DNA from: Yersinia enterocolitica
GTDB taxonomy: Bacteria > Pseudomonadota > Gammaproteobacteria > Enterobacterales > Enterobacteriaceae
Assembly: GCA_002082245.2 (NCBI GenBank)
Contig: NBTC02000002.1
Coordinates: forward strand, 3,906,001 to 3,970,000
DNA length: 64,000 nucleotides
Reading direction: 5' to 3'
Shown here: positions 7,556 through 16,007 of the stretch, in pieces
Layout of the letters: each line of letters starts with the position of its first letter
Numbering within the stretch: position 1 is the stretch's first letter
The notes under the pieces: generated by a model
The model's input: only the letters and a program-made list of their open reading frames with translations
What the model was told of the DNA's origin: nothing
Database searches by the model: none
Made by a program: the position numbers and the translations under genes

Positions 7556-8985
7556 GCATCGTCCTCCAATACCCAGGTATCCTTGGTTCCGCCACCTTGC
7601 GAAGAGTTAACGACCAACGACCCTTCTGCCAGTGCGACTCGGGTTAAGCCCCCAGGCACTAAACGAATTTCTGCACCACACAGGGCAAAAGGACGTAAAT
7701 CAATATGGCGCGGTGCAAGTCCGCTATTCACAAAGGTCGGGCAGGTAGAAAGGGCGAGGGTTTCTTGTGCGATGTAATTTTGTGGTCGCGCCAAGAGTAA
7801 TTGGCGGAATTGGGCTATTTCAGCTTGTGTCGCCGCAGGGCCAATCAACATGCCATATCCCCCGGCGCCATGAACTTCTTTCACTACCATCTGATCCAGA
7901 TTAGCTAATACATATGAAAGATCAGTGGGTTGACGGCATTGCCAGGTGGGAACATTCGCCAGAATAGGTTCTTCGGAAAGATAAAAACGAATCATTTCAG
8001 GGACATAAGGATAGATGGATTTATCATCGGCGACGCCAGTACCAATCGCATTAGCCAATACCACCCCACCTGCGCGATATACCGACAGTAGTCCGGGGAC
8101 ACCGAGCATGGAGTCAGGGCGGAAAGCCAGCGGATCGAGGAAGGCATCATCCACCCGCCGGTAGACAACATCGACTTTGCAGGGGCCTGCGGTAGTTCGC
8201 ATAAATACTGCCCCTTTTTTGACAAATAAGTCAGCACTTTCAACCAGTTCAACCCCCATCTGTTGAGCCAAAAAACTGTGTTCAAAATAGGCACTGTTAA
8301 AGCGCCCCGGGGTTAGCACCACGACGGTGGGGTCGTTGACCGGTGTGCTTTCGCGCAGCGTTTGTAACAGGTGAGAAGGGTAGCGCTCAACAGGTGCGAT
8401 GCGTTGTTGTGCAAACAACTCCGGGTAGAGCCGCATCATCATTTTACGGTTTTCCAGCATATACGAGACGCCGGACGGGGTACGCAGGTTATCTTCCAGC
8501 ACGTAATAGAGACCATCGTTGTTGCGGACCATATCCACACCGATGATATGTGCATAAGTATCACGGTGCAGGTTAACCCCTTGCATACAGGGCTGATATT
8601 GGTCATTCGCCAGCACTTGTTCGGCCGGAATAATGCCCGCTTTCAGGATATGTTGTTCATGGTAAATATCATGTAAGAACGCATTCAACGCTTGTACGCG
8701 CTGGCGAATGCCGCGATCCAGCATTTGCCATTCGCTGGCGGGAATAATGCGTGGCACGCTATCGAACGGTATTAATCGCTCTGCGCCATCATCGTCACCA
8801 TACACATTAAAGGTAATGCCTACCCGGTGAAATAGCAGTGCAGCTTCTTCACGCTTACGCGCAATGGTTAGCTGATCGGCCTGTTGTAACCATTGCCAAT
8901 AGGCATCGTAATGGCCTCGGTGTTGGCCCTCAGCCAGTAACATTTCATCGAAAAATCGTGATACGGAAAGGTCGATGTTCAGCAT
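7549..8985 (-). CDS. Circularly permuted ATP-grasp protein of the Anbu operon
   Basis: About 478 residues from the chosen ATG (MLNIDLSVSRFFDEM), which has GAGGTG five bases upstream. An upstream in-frame start at 9024 is possible but has no better ribosome site. The protein belongs to the circularly permuted ATP-grasp family (formerly DUF404/DUF407). Readable stretches include GVDMVRNNDGLYYVLEDNLR, a likely metal/ATP-binding loop, and the later VVKEVHGAGGYGML glycine-rich segment. ATP-grasp enzymes typically form amide bonds through an acyl-phosphate; the substrate here is unknown. First gene of the four-gene operon. Confidence 0.87.
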   Translation of the reverse strand: MLNIDLSVSRFFDEMLLAEGQHRGHYDAYWQWLQQADQLTIARKREEAALLFHRVGITFNVYGDDDGAERLIPFDSVPRIIPASEWQMLDRGIRQRVQALNAFLHDIYHEQHILKAGIIPAEQVLANDQYQPCMQGVNLHRDTYAHIIGVDMVRNNDGLYYVLEDNLRTPSGVSYMLENRKMMMRLYPELFAQQRIAPVERYPSHLLQTLRESTPVNDPTVVVLTPGRFNSAYFEHSFLAQQMGVELVESADLFVKKGAVFMRTTAGPCKVDVVYRRVDDAFLDPLAFRPDSMLGVPGLLSVYRAGGVVLANAIGTGVADDKSIYPYVPEMIRFYLSEEPILANVPTWQCRQPTDLSYVLANLDQMVVKEVHGAGGYGMLIGPAATQAEIAQFRQLLLARPQNYIAQETLALSTCPTFVNSGLAPRHIDLRPFALCGAEIRLVPGGLTRVALAEGSLVVNSSQGGGTKDTWVLEDDAC

Positions 8986-9139
8986 TATCACCTCGCTAAC
9001 AGAACAGGCTGTATTGGTGATCACGCATAAACTGTGCCAGCTCGTAAAACAGGCAAAATAAAGGGGATTAGAGCGATTTCAGCCCTATTAGGGTGCAATT
9101 AGTGAGTGTAGTGCATTATTACCGAGCAGAAAGTTGCCA

Positions 9140-9155
9140 CATCATGATCATGATG
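9140..9155. promoter_or_regulatory. 16-bp perfect palindrome upstream of the Anbu operon
   Basis: CATCATGATCATGATG is self-complementary and lies 155 bases upstream of the ATP-grasp start. A smaller palindrome CCCTATTAGGG is at 9083-9093. The 8986-9208 gap has no gene. These are candidates for a regulator site of the Anbu operon; no regulator is identified. Confidence 0.35.
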
Positions 9156-9208
9156 ATCTGCAATAGCGCATTGTGAAAGGCACAGAGAAAATATTAGCAG
9201 GATAACAA

Positions 9209-9235
9209 TAAAAAACGGCTGGTAATCACCAGCCG
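9209..9235 (-). terminator. Intrinsic terminator of ridA
   Basis: Read leftward, CGGCTGGT and ACCAGCCG pair around a four-base loop and are followed by TTTTTTATTG. It starts 20 bases after the ridA stop and insulates the Anbu operon region from pyrBI-ridA transcription. Confidence 0.85.
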
Positions 9236-9255
9236 TAGACGCAATGACATCAGAA

Positions 9256-9642
9256 TTAACGACGTACCGCGATAGCTTCGATTTCGATCTTCACATCTTT
9301 TGGCAGACGCGCAACTTCAACACATGAACGCGCAGGGAATGGCGCATTGTGTTCAGTAAAGAAAGCTTCGTAAGTGGCATTAACTGTGGTGAAGTCATTC
9401 AGATCTTTCACAAATACAGTGGTTTTCACGATATCGGCAACTTTCAAACCCGCTGCTTCAACGATAGCTTTTACATTCTCCAGTGACTGACGCGTCTGTG
9501 CTGATACATCATCGGCGACCAAACCTGTTTTTGGATCAACAGGGATCTGGCCTGACGTGAGGATCATACTACCCAGATCGACACCTTGAACATAAGGGCC
9601 GATGGCGGCAGGGGCGAGCTCAGTGCTGATATTGCGTGACAT
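9256..9642 (-). CDS. ridA: 2-iminobutanoate/2-iminopropanoate deaminase RidA
   Basis: A 128-residue member of the Rid (YjgF/YER057c/UK114) family that hydrolyses reactive enamine/imine intermediates of PLP enzymes, protecting the cell from metabolic damage. The signature near the C-terminus (PARSCVEVARLPKDVKIEIE) carries the substrate-binding arginine. Length matches E. coli RidA. It follows pyrI on the same strand, as in E. coli, but is separated by an ERIC-type repeat, so it may have its own promoter. Confidence 0.95.
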   Translation of the reverse strand: MSRNISTELAPAAIGPYVQGVDLGSMILTSGQIPVDPKTGLVADDVSAQTRQSLENVKAIVEAAGLKVADIVKTTVFVKDLNDFTTVNATYEAFFTEHNAPFPARSCVEVARLPKDVKIEIEAIAVRR

Positions 9643-9671
9643 GTTGACTCCTGGTTACGTAATGCGGAAGG

Positions 9672-9783
9672 AACCCGTCATCTTTCATGTTGCTGGTATA
9701 TTGGCTGCGCTCATCGGGACTATAAGCCTCATCCTACGGGCCAGCGTTTGCCGCTTTCCTGCACCATGAAATCTATTGGGTTT
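9672..9783. repeat. ERIC-type repeat between pyrI and ridA
   Basis: Begins with CCGTCATCTTTCATGTTGC and ends with CACCATGAAATCTATTGGG; the ends are mutually complementary. It shares both ends with the copies at 16008 and 18700, forming a subfamily. The middle carries a GCCTCATCCTACGGGCCAGC insert. Confidence 0.7.
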
Positions 9784-9809
9784 AATTATTTCTATATTAT
9801 AAAGATGGG

Positions 9810-9828
9810 GTGGGTTACGGCAACCCAC
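9810..9828 (-). terminator. Hairpin downstream of pyrI
   Basis: GTGGGTT and AACCCAC pair across a five-base loop, about 100 bases past the pyrI stop. Leftward it is followed by CCCATCTTTATAA, only weakly T-rich, so terminator strength is doubtful. Confidence 0.4.
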
Positions 9829-9915
9829 GCGAATCAAATTTGCGATGTTGCATTGCTGCGAATATTGCCACTATTGTAAATATTAACGGGCAGCAATATT
9901 CGCTTAAGCCGAGCA

Positions 9916-9951
9916 TTAATCCGCTTGCAGCACTTAATCCGCTTGCAGCAC
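9916..9951 (-). repeat. 18-bp tandem duplication spanning the pyrI stop codon
   Basis: Two identical adjacent 18-bp units. Read leftward each is GTGCTGCAAGCGGATTAA, the last five codons of pyrI (VLQAD) plus stop. The second unit lies wholly downstream of the used stop codon. Confidence 0.9.
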
Positions 9952-10398
9952 TACCTGGTGATCAAACTCTTTCTCGCAATATTTACATTTAAGGTGGATT
10001 TCACCTTGTTGTGCTTTTACTTTAAAGCTGGAGTCGACTGGCTCATTGTGGCTGATGCAGTTACTGTTTGGGCAAGTGAGAACGCCATCGATCTGCTCTG
10101 GCAGGCTTAGGGTCAGTTTCTTCACCACTTCGTAGTTATCGATGCGGTTAACGGTAGCATCCGGTGCATACATCGCCAGTTGGTTGGCTTGTTGCTCTGT
10201 CAGGAAGGTATTTTCTATTTTAATCAAATCCTTACGACCTGACCGTTTAGACGGTAGATTCAATCCAATAGTAATACGTTGATCAGTGGCGGTCAGTTTG
10301 AACAGCGACAACAATTTAAAGCCGATTTGTGCCGGAATATGGTCAATCACAGTGCCACATTTAATCGCTTCAACCTGTAGTTTGTAATCCTGAGTCAT
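9934..10398 (-). CDS. pyrI: Aspartate carbamoyltransferase regulatory chain PyrI
   Basis: Regulatory subunit that binds CTP/ATP and zinc and confers allostery on aspartate transcarbamoylase. The chosen ATG ([13 protein letters not shown]) has AAGGGGG upstream and gives 154 residues (E. coli 153). The nucleotide-binding N-terminal domain includes [12 protein letters not shown]. The C-terminal zinc ribbon has four cysteines in CPNSNC and CKYCEKEF. It follows pyrB by 12 bases, so the two are co-transcribed. The C-terminus is VLQAD, different from the E. coli end, and the DNA coding it is tandemly repeated. Confidence 0.95.
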   Translation of the reverse strand: MTQDYKLQVEAIKCGTVIDHIPAQIGFKLLSLFKLTATDQRITIGLNLPSKRSGRKDLIKIENTFLTEQQANQLAMYAPDATVNRIDNYEVVKKLTLSLPEQIDGVLTCPNSNCISHNEPVDSSFKVKAQQGEIHLKCKYCEKEFDHQVVLQAD

Positions 10399-10410
10399 GT
10401 TCAATCCCCC

Positions 10411-11346
10411 TTAAAGAGCCAATTCTGCGTTTAAAACCAGTGCCAGCAGTGCCTGACGTGCGAAAATCCCGTTACCTGCCTGTTGGAAATAGTAGGCATA
10501 AGGGGTCTTATCGACATCGGTGGTTATTTCATCAATTCTTGGCAGCGGGTGTAGCACTTTGAGATTCTCTTTCGCGCCATTCAAATCAGCCGCCCGCAAG
10601 ATAAACTGTGCTTTGACATTGGCATACTCTGACGGGTCAAGGCGCTCTTTTTGCACCCGGGTCATGTAGAGAATATCCAGTTCTGGCACCACTTCTTCAA
10701 TGCTTTCGTGCAGGCTGTATTCGATACCTTTTTCTGCCAGCATTTGCAGAATATAAGCAGGCATTGCCAGAGCATCCGGGGCGATAAAGAAGAAGCGGTT
10801 GCCGGTGAATTTGGCTAGCGCCTGCGTGAGTGAGTGCACGGTACGGCCATATTTCAGGTCGCCGACCATAGCGATATTGATGTTATCCAGCCGGCCTTGG
10901 GTTTCCTGGATGGTGAACAGATCGAGCAGCGTTTGCGTCGGGTGCTGGTTTGCACCGTCACCGGCATTAACTACCGGTACATTCCCCGAGAACTGAGCGG
11001 CCAGACGGGCGGCCCCTTCTTGTGGGTGACGCATGACAATGGCATCCACATAGGTACTGATGACTGACATAGTATCTGCCAGTGTCTCGCCTTTTTTGCC
11101 AAGGGAGGTATTACTGCTATCAGAAAAACCGACCACTGAGGCACCTAAACGGTGTATGGAGGTTTCAAATGACAAACGAGTGCGGGTCGAGGCTTCGAAA
11201 AAGCAACTGGCGATCACTTTGTGTTTTAGCAACTCAGGTTGCGGACTACTTTTCAGGCTGGCGGCGGTACGCAGCACCAACTCCAGTTCGTCGCGACATA
11301 AATCGTTAATTGAGATGATATGTTTGTGATACAACGTGTTGGCCAT
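10411..11346 (-). CDS. pyrB: Aspartate carbamoyltransferase catalytic chain PyrB
   Basis: Catalyses carbamoyl phosphate plus L-aspartate to N-carbamoyl-L-aspartate, the committed step of pyrimidine synthesis. 311 residues, identical in length to E. coli. The carbamoyl-phosphate loop [13 protein letters not shown] is at about residues 50-62, and HPTQTLLD is the later conserved motif. GAGGAG lies eight bases before the ATG. The gene is preceded by an ERIC repeat and then the pyrL attenuator, an unusual spacing. Confidence 0.97.
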   Translation of the reverse strand: MANTLYHKHIISINDLCRDELELVLRTAASLKSSPQPELLKHKVIASCFFEASTRTRLSFETSIHRLGASVVGFSDSSNTSLGKKGETLADTMSVISTYVDAIVMRHPQEGAARLAAQFSGNVPVVNAGDGANQHPTQTLLDLFTIQETQGRLDNINIAMVGDLKYGRTVHSLTQALAKFTGNRFFFIAPDALAMPAYILQMLAEKGIEYSLHESIEEVVPELDILYMTRVQKERLDPSEYANVKAQFILRAADLNGAKENLKVLHPLPRIDEITTDVDKTPYAYYFQQAGNGIFARQALLALVLNAELAL

Positions 11347-11364
11347 TTTTCGCTCTCCTCTATG

Positions 11365-11506
11365 ACCCGTTATACTTCCAGCTGCATGTGTGTTGGCTGC
11401 TTTCGCTCACCCCGGTGACTTACTTGTCGTTGACCTTAAAATAAATAAGCTCCTGGGGATTTACTCAATTGCCGCCTTCCTGCAACTCGAATTATTTAGG
11501 GTATAT
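11365..11506. repeat. ERIC element between the pyr attenuator and pyrB
   Basis: Contains ERIC hallmark segments (CTCACCCCGGTGACTTACTT and AAGCTCCTGGGGATTTAC) and paired ends. It occupies most of the 217 bases between pyrL and pyrB, so it lies in the transcribed leader of pyrBI. Confidence 0.85.
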
Positions 11507-11550
11507 ATTTTAATTGGTGATAATGCTTAATTCGGCACCGATCAGCAGAC

Positions 11551-11575
11551 AAAAAAAAGCCCCTCAACGAGGGGC
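11551..11575 (-). terminator. pyrBI attenuator terminator
   Basis: Leftward, GCCCCTC and GAGGGGC pair around a three-base loop, followed by eight Ts. The stem overlaps the end of the pyrL leader ORF, as required for UTP-sensitive coupling of translation to termination, known for E. coli pyrBI. Confidence 0.92.
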
Positions 11576-11689
11576 CTTACGGGATCGGTTTAGCAACGGG
11601 AGAAAGAACGGCAGTTGGCTGCCTGTTGGCAGGCAATTTTGTCGACCATCGAGAGGGTCATTTTCAACAAAACGCACTTGGCTTTCCAT
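11564..11689 (-). CDS. pyrL: pyrBI leader peptide PyrL
   Basis: A 41-residue leader ORF starting MESQVRFVENDPLDG, with GGGAG five bases upstream of the ATG. Its end GSQLPFFLPLLNRSRKAPR matches the character of the E. coli PyrL end, and its stop falls inside the attenuator stem. Known mechanism: when UTP is low, RNA polymerase pauses in U-rich leader sequence, the ribosome catches up and disrupts the terminator. The peptide itself probably has no function. A second ATG one codon upstream is too close to the ribosome site. Confidence 0.85.
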   Translation of the reverse strand: MESQVRFVENDPLDGRQNCLPTGSQLPFFLPLLNRSRKAPR

Positions 11690-11714
11690 CATATCTCCCG
11701 GCAAATTGTGGCGA

Positions 11715-11743
11715 ATTATACTCGCGTGTGGTTTCTCTGCAAG
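11715..11743 (-). promoter_or_regulatory. pyrLBI promoter
   Basis: Leftward, a perfect TATAAT -10 box (11715-11720) and a TTGCAG-type -35 about 16 bases further upstream. The box lies 26 bases before the pyrL start, giving a short leader as in E. coli. Confidence 0.75.
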
Positions 11744-11879
11744 GGGTAAAAGCCGCATTTTTGCGATTAGCAAACGATTACTCATCAGGATTGGTTTCAA
11801 TTATCTGATGATTAACGCCAATGGCCGCCCTCTGGATGGCATTATCACCGGAGGGAATACAACCTGATTTTGTCGCCCG

Positions 11880-12875
11880 CTATTCAAGTGATTTGACTAG
11901 CTTGCCAGGTAAATTACCGAGGATGAAATCATTGATGATACTGTCAAAATCCTTATCGCTCTTAAAGCCTAATGCTTTGGCATAATGTGCTGCGAAATCC
12001 CCAGGCCAAGAGCTTACGATTTTCTCAATTAAGGGATCTTGCTGAATCTTAATGTGATCAGCGACAGCGTCACCTGCAATACGCCGCAATGCATCAATCA
12101 TTTGCTGTACGGTAATAGATAGCCCAGGCAAATTAATCACCCGCCCACCCTTAAGTTGACTGGTATCCAATTGGTGACCATGGATAAGATTATTAATTGC
12201 CATCTTCGGCGATAGCAGCCATAACGGTGTTTGCAGGCTAACAGGGCAAACCACGTCAATACCTTGCAACGGCTCACGGATAATGCCGCTGGCAAAACTG
12301 GAGGCCGCGCGGTTTGGTTTTCCTGGGCGTACCACAATGGTTGGCATACGCAGGCTACGACCATCAACAAATCCCCGGCGGCTATAGTCTGCTAACAATA
12401 AATCGTTTAATGCTTTTTGCGTACCATAGGAACTCTGAGGCGACCATACCTGTTCATCCGGCACGACAGCCGGTAACTCACCGCCAAATACCGCTACTGA
12501 ACTGGTGATAATCACTTTAGGGCAGTGTCCAAGCTGACGAGCGCGCTCGAGTAAACTGCGGGTAGCATCAAAATTGATCCGCATACCCAAATCAAAATCT
12601 TCTTCTGCCTGACTGGAGACAATCGCTGCCAGGTGGAAAACGGTGTCAACGTGTTGATTAAAAACGCTGGCAAGCCAGTGCGGATCAGCGATATCACCGC
12701 AAAAAACCTGTACCCGTTCATCTGTAATCGCCTCCAGAGGCACCACATCACAGGCTATAATTTTACTGATCCGACGCTGCTGACCTTGCTGGTCGGTTAG
12801 ATAATCCTGTGTCAGTAAATGTTCAATCAACCGACGACCAAGAAAGCCCGCAGCTCCTGTTACCATTATGTTCAT
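11880..12875 (-). CDS. denD: NAD-dependent sugar-acid dehydrogenase, probable D-erythronate dehydrogenase DenD
   Basis: A 331-residue extended short-chain dehydrogenase. The Rossmann motif GAAGFLG is at the N-terminus, the catalytic Tyr-x3-Lys is in SSYGTQKAL, and SSVAVFGG carries the catalytic serine. Overall sequence resembles DenD, which oxidises D-erythronate to 2-oxo-tetronate. The chosen ATG (MNIMVTG) has AAGGA seven bases upstream. The gene follows an ACS transporter by 23 bases on the same strand. The usual partners (tetronate kinase, OtnC, OtnI) are not in this window, so substrate assignment is by homology only. Confidence 0.72.
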   Translation of the reverse strand: MNIMVTGAAGFLGRRLIEHLLTQDYLTDQQGQQRRISKIIACDVVPLEAITDERVQVFCGDIADPHWLASVFNQHVDTVFHLAAIVSSQAEEDFDLGMRINFDATRSLLERARQLGHCPKVIITSSVAVFGGELPAVVPDEQVWSPQSSYGTQKALNDLLLADYSRRGFVDGRSLRMPTIVVRPGKPNRAASSFASGIIREPLQGIDVVCPVSLQTPLWLLSPKMAINNLIHGHQLDTSQLKGGRVINLPGLSITVQQMIDALRRIAGDAVADHIKIQQDPLIEKIVSSWPGDFAAHYAKALGFKSDKDFDSIINDFILGNLPGKLVKSLE

Positions 12876-12898
12876 CGTCTTATCCTTTATCTGCATTG

Positions 12899-14209
12899 TT
12901 AGCGGTTTACTGTCTTGGCCGGGACTAAAAATACGAGCGCCGCACCAATAAATAGCATGGTGGAAATAATCAGCATTCCGGTAGTGGTGCTTTGGGTCAG
13001 GTCTTTCAGGTAGCCCATCATATAAGGTGCGACAAAGCCTGCCAGGTTGCCCCAGGAGTTAATCAGAGCGATGCCGGCTGCGGCTGCGGTTCCACCGAGG
13101 AACGCAGTTGGCAGGCTCCAAAATAGTGGCAAGGTACTCAATGCCCCCATGGCACCCAGAGTTAAGCCCATCATGGCAATAACGATGTTGTCACTGAAAC
13201 TGGCGGAAATAATCATCCCGATCCCGCCCAATGTCGCGGTTAAAGCCAGATGCCAGCGCCGTTCGCGCAAACGGTCAGCACTACGTGATACTACGATCAT
13301 GGTCAGAGCGGCGGCACCGTAAGGAATGGCACTTAACAAACCAATGCTCAGTACGTCTTTTACCCCACTCTCTTTGATCAGTGTCGGTAACCAGAAGCCG
13401 ATAGTGTAGAAACCTGCAATCAGGCAGAAATAGATAAGCGTGAGCAACCAGACTCGGGGTTGCAGGAAAATCTCTTTCAGGCTGCTGTGGACATGATGTT
13501 GTGTGTCGTTATCAATGTTGGTCTGTAAGATCTTTTTCTCTTCGTCGGTTAGCCATTTGGCATGACTGATACGGTCAGTCAGTTTAAAAATCACCAAAAT
13601 ACCGATTAAAACGGATGGGATACCTTCCAGGATAAACATCCATTGCCAACCTGCAAAGCCATGGAATCCATTAAATGCGCCCATGATCCAACCCGATAAC
13701 GGTGCGCCTATCACGCCGGATAATGGAACGGCGGTGGCGAATAAGGCGTACATGCGGCCACGGCGGTTAGTTGGGAACCAATAAGAAAGATAAAGAATGA
13801 CGCCGGGATAGAATCCAGCCTCTGCAATTCCCAGCAAGCAACGCATTACGTAAAATGACATCGGTGTGGTGACAAAAGCCATCCCTGCCGAGATGATGCC
13901 CCAGGTGATCATAATACGCGCAATCCACAACCGTGCCCCTACGCGGTGCAGCATCAGGTTACTGGGGATTTCCAGAAAGAAGTAGGCAATAAAAAAGATC
14001 CCGGCGCCGAATCCATACACCGCCTCTGAAAATTGTAAGTCATCCGCCATCTGCAATTTGGCGAAGCCAACGTTAACCCGATCTAAATAAGCGACGACAT
14101 AGCACAGCATCAGTAAGGGTAAAATATGCCACGCAGCCTTGCGATAGGCATGGTTCTCTGCGGGGACCACGTTAGGTATCACTAATTGTTCAGTGGGTGA
14201 TTCAGACAT
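12899..14209 (-). CDS. MFS transporter, anion:cation symporter (ACS) family
   Basis: A 436-residue major facilitator protein with about twelve hydrophobic segments. The early CYVVAYLDRVNVGFAKLQM motif and the FLEIPSNLMLHRVGAR segment are typical of ACS-family (tartrate/glucarate/phthalate-type) organic-acid symporters. A hydrophilic central loop (about residues 205-240) separates the two halves. It is the first gene of a two-gene unit with denD, so uptake of D-erythronate or a related sugar acid is the natural inference. Confidence 0.82.
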   Translation of the reverse strand: MSESPTEQLVIPNVVPAENHAYRKAAWHILPLLMLCYVVAYLDRVNVGFAKLQMADDLQFSEAVYGFGAGIFFIAYFFLEIPSNLMLHRVGARLWIARIMITWGIISAGMAFVTTPMSFYVMRCLLGIAEAGFYPGVILYLSYWFPTNRRGRMYALFATAVPLSGVIGAPLSGWIMGAFNGFHGFAGWQWMFILEGIPSVLIGILVIFKLTDRISHAKWLTDEEKKILQTNIDNDTQHHVHSSLKEIFLQPRVWLLTLIYFCLIAGFYTIGFWLPTLIKESGVKDVLSIGLLSAIPYGAAALTMIVVSRSADRLRERRWHLALTATLGGIGMIISASFSDNIVIAMMGLTLGAMGALSTLPLFWSLPTAFLGGTAAAAGIALINSWGNLAGFVAPYMMGYLKDLTQSTTTGMLIISTMLFIGAALVFLVPAKTVNR

Positions 14210-14837
14210 GATGGAGCCTCTTATTTTAGTTATTTGCAGGGGAACAAGGTTCAGCGAAAATCCGTTTGGTTATCGCGCTGGCGTTGTACAGAAATAGAGG
14301 ATGTTAATTTTAGTTATTTAATGTTTAATAAAGTTAAAAGTAAGGGTTTTTTCAGCAAGTAAATGCGATTAAACTCACAATTGTTAACAATAGGTAAAGG
14401 AGGTAATGTAATGCTTTGATTTAAAGTGGATTTAAAATTCAAATTTTCACAAAAATAAACATCAATCCAGCTAGAGCGAGTTATAAATGGAGGAACAATA
14501 GGGAATAGAGGGTAACAGGTGTGACCGGCACTGATGTAACAGGAAACTCGGTTGTATCGGCCAACAGACAAGAACACCACGATTTATCGATGCCGCTGAA
14601 AGGGAGGAGTATCTGTGCTGGTATGGGCGTCATGCTGTTGGTGGTGGCCATCAGTTAGCATCATGGGTTTTCTGGCAGTGAAAAGGGGTGGGCGCTGTAT
14701 TTAATTGAAAGGACCGGGATAGCACCAAAAGGCGATAATCACGTGAATCGGTCAGCGTGAACGATGGTTAAGGGGGATAGGTGTGAAAATGTTGAATAGC
14801 AAAGGTGGTGTGCTTCAGCCATTAGTGATTGTTTGGG
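14210..14837. other. Gene-poor 628-bp region upstream of the denD transporter
   Basis: No convincing gene: possible reading frames lack ribosome sites and look like chance. The half nearest the transporter (14280-14480) is AT-rich and probably holds its promoter. No repeat of the ERIC type is seen. It lies at a junction where gene order departs from E. coli. Confidence 0.6.
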
Positions 14838-14857
14838 CACCGCTCACCTGAGCGGTG
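14838..14857. terminator. Hairpin after ptsO
   Basis: CACCGCTC and GAGCGGTG pair perfectly around ACCT, starting four bases past the ptsO stop. There is no T-tract leftward, so it is a weak terminator or an RNA-stabilising hairpin at the end of the rpoN operon. Confidence 0.5.
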
Positions 14858-14861
14858 AAAA

Positions 14862-15134
14862 TCAATCTTCATCAAAGCCGGAATTAAATAACTCAATCAC
14901 TGCCGCCAGCGCCTGAATTTCATCAGGGCCGGTCGCTTCAACCTCAATCTGACGGCCTTTGGCTGAATCCAGCATCAGCAGTGCAATAACACTGCTGGCC
15001 TCAGCTTCGGTACCGCTATCGTTGCGTAACATTACTTCAGCATCAAAACTCTGAACCAGTTCGAACAATTTCATTGCGGGTCTGGCGTGCATCCCCAACT
15101 TGTTTTTGATCTCAACGGTCTGCTTGATTGTCAT
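14862..15134 (-). CDS. ptsO: Nitrogen-PTS phosphocarrier NPr (PtsO)
   Basis: A 90-residue HPr homologue that transfers phosphate from EINtr to PtsN. The phosphorylatable histidine is residue 16 in [11 protein letters not shown], and the regulatory serine region [14 protein letters not shown] follows. Length equals E. coli NPr. Its ATG shares a base with the rapZ stop (TAATG), indicating translational coupling. Last gene of the lpt/rpoN cluster on the minus strand. Confidence 0.96.
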   Translation of the reverse strand: MTIKQTVEIKNKLGMHARPAMKLFELVQSFDAEVMLRNDSGTEAEASSVIALLMLDSAKGRQIEVEATGPDEIQALAAVIELFNSGFDED

Positions 15135-15985
15135 TATTTACGCTTTTCCAGAGTACGGTGGCGTGATTGGACATTTTTGCCGCGAGCGCGGAAATAATCG
15201 GCCAACTGTTCAGCGACATAAACCGAGCGGTGTTTACCACCAGTACAACCAATGGCAACCGTCAAATAACTGCGGTTATTGGTTTCCAGCATCGGCAGCC
15301 ACTGTTCCAGATAGCTGCGGGTCTGATACACAAAGTTATGTACTTCGGTATGGCGATCCAGGAAAGAGATTACTGGCTTATCCAAACCTGTCATTGGGCG
15401 TAATTTAGGGTCCCAGTGCGGGTTTGGCAAGAAACGCACATCGAAAACATAATCGGCATCGATGGGGATACCGTGTTTAAAGCCAAAAGACTCAAACACC
15501 ATCGTCAATTCGCGTTCACGTTTACCCAACAGGCGGGTACGCAGCATCTCAGCCAATTCATGCACTGACATTTCAGAGGTATCAATGATCAGATCAGCCC
15601 GTGAGCGCAGAGGCTCCAACAGGTCACTTTCTTCATCAATAGCACTTTCTAATGACAGGTTTTTGGTCGATAACGGATGCAAGCGACGGGTATCGCTATA
15701 GCGACGAATCAGGGTATTGCGATCGGCATCCAAAAACAGCAACTGTGGTGAAAAGCTGTCCGGCAGTTGAGTCATGGCATGTTCAAATACCTCAGGTGAT
15801 TCAGGCATATTACGTACGTCTATGCTCACTGCGGCAGAGATATTCCTATCGGCAAGTGTACTCGCCAATTGCGGCAGCAGAACCACAGGCAAGTTATCGA
15901 CACAATAAAAGCCCATATCTTCCAATGCGCGCAAAGCAACAGACTTCCCTGAACCGGAACGGCCGCTGACAATCATCAGCACCAT
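15134..15985 (-). CDS. rapZ: RNase adapter protein RapZ
   Basis: A 283-residue protein (E. coli 284) with an N-terminal P-loop GRSGSGKS at residues 8-15. The C-terminal RNA-binding half includes [16 protein letters not shown]. In E. coli it binds GlmZ sRNA and presents it to RNase E, adjusting glucosamine-6-phosphate synthesis to cell-envelope demand. GGGGAG lies eight bases before the ATG. Coupled to ptsO downstream. Confidence 0.96.
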   Translation of the reverse strand: MVLMIVSGRSGSGKSVALRALEDMGFYCVDNLPVVLLPQLASTLADRNISAAVSIDVRNMPESPEVFEHAMTQLPDSFSPQLLFLDADRNTLIRRYSDTRRLHPLSTKNLSLESAIDEESDLLEPLRSRADLIIDTSEMSVHELAEMLRTRLLGKRERELTMVFESFGFKHGIPIDADYVFDVRFLPNPHWDPKLRPMTGLDKPVISFLDRHTEVHNFVYQTRSYLEQWLPMLETNNRSYLTVAIGCTGGKHRSVYVAEQLADYFRARGKNVQSRHRTLEKRK

Positions 15986-16007
15986 GTGAGTAACTCCCCT
16001 TGGTATT

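Noticed and set aside
14314..14580. An 88-codon minus-strand frame in the gap upstream of the denD transporter
   Set aside because: AT-rich, no ribosome site, no recognisable protein features; looks like a chance frame.
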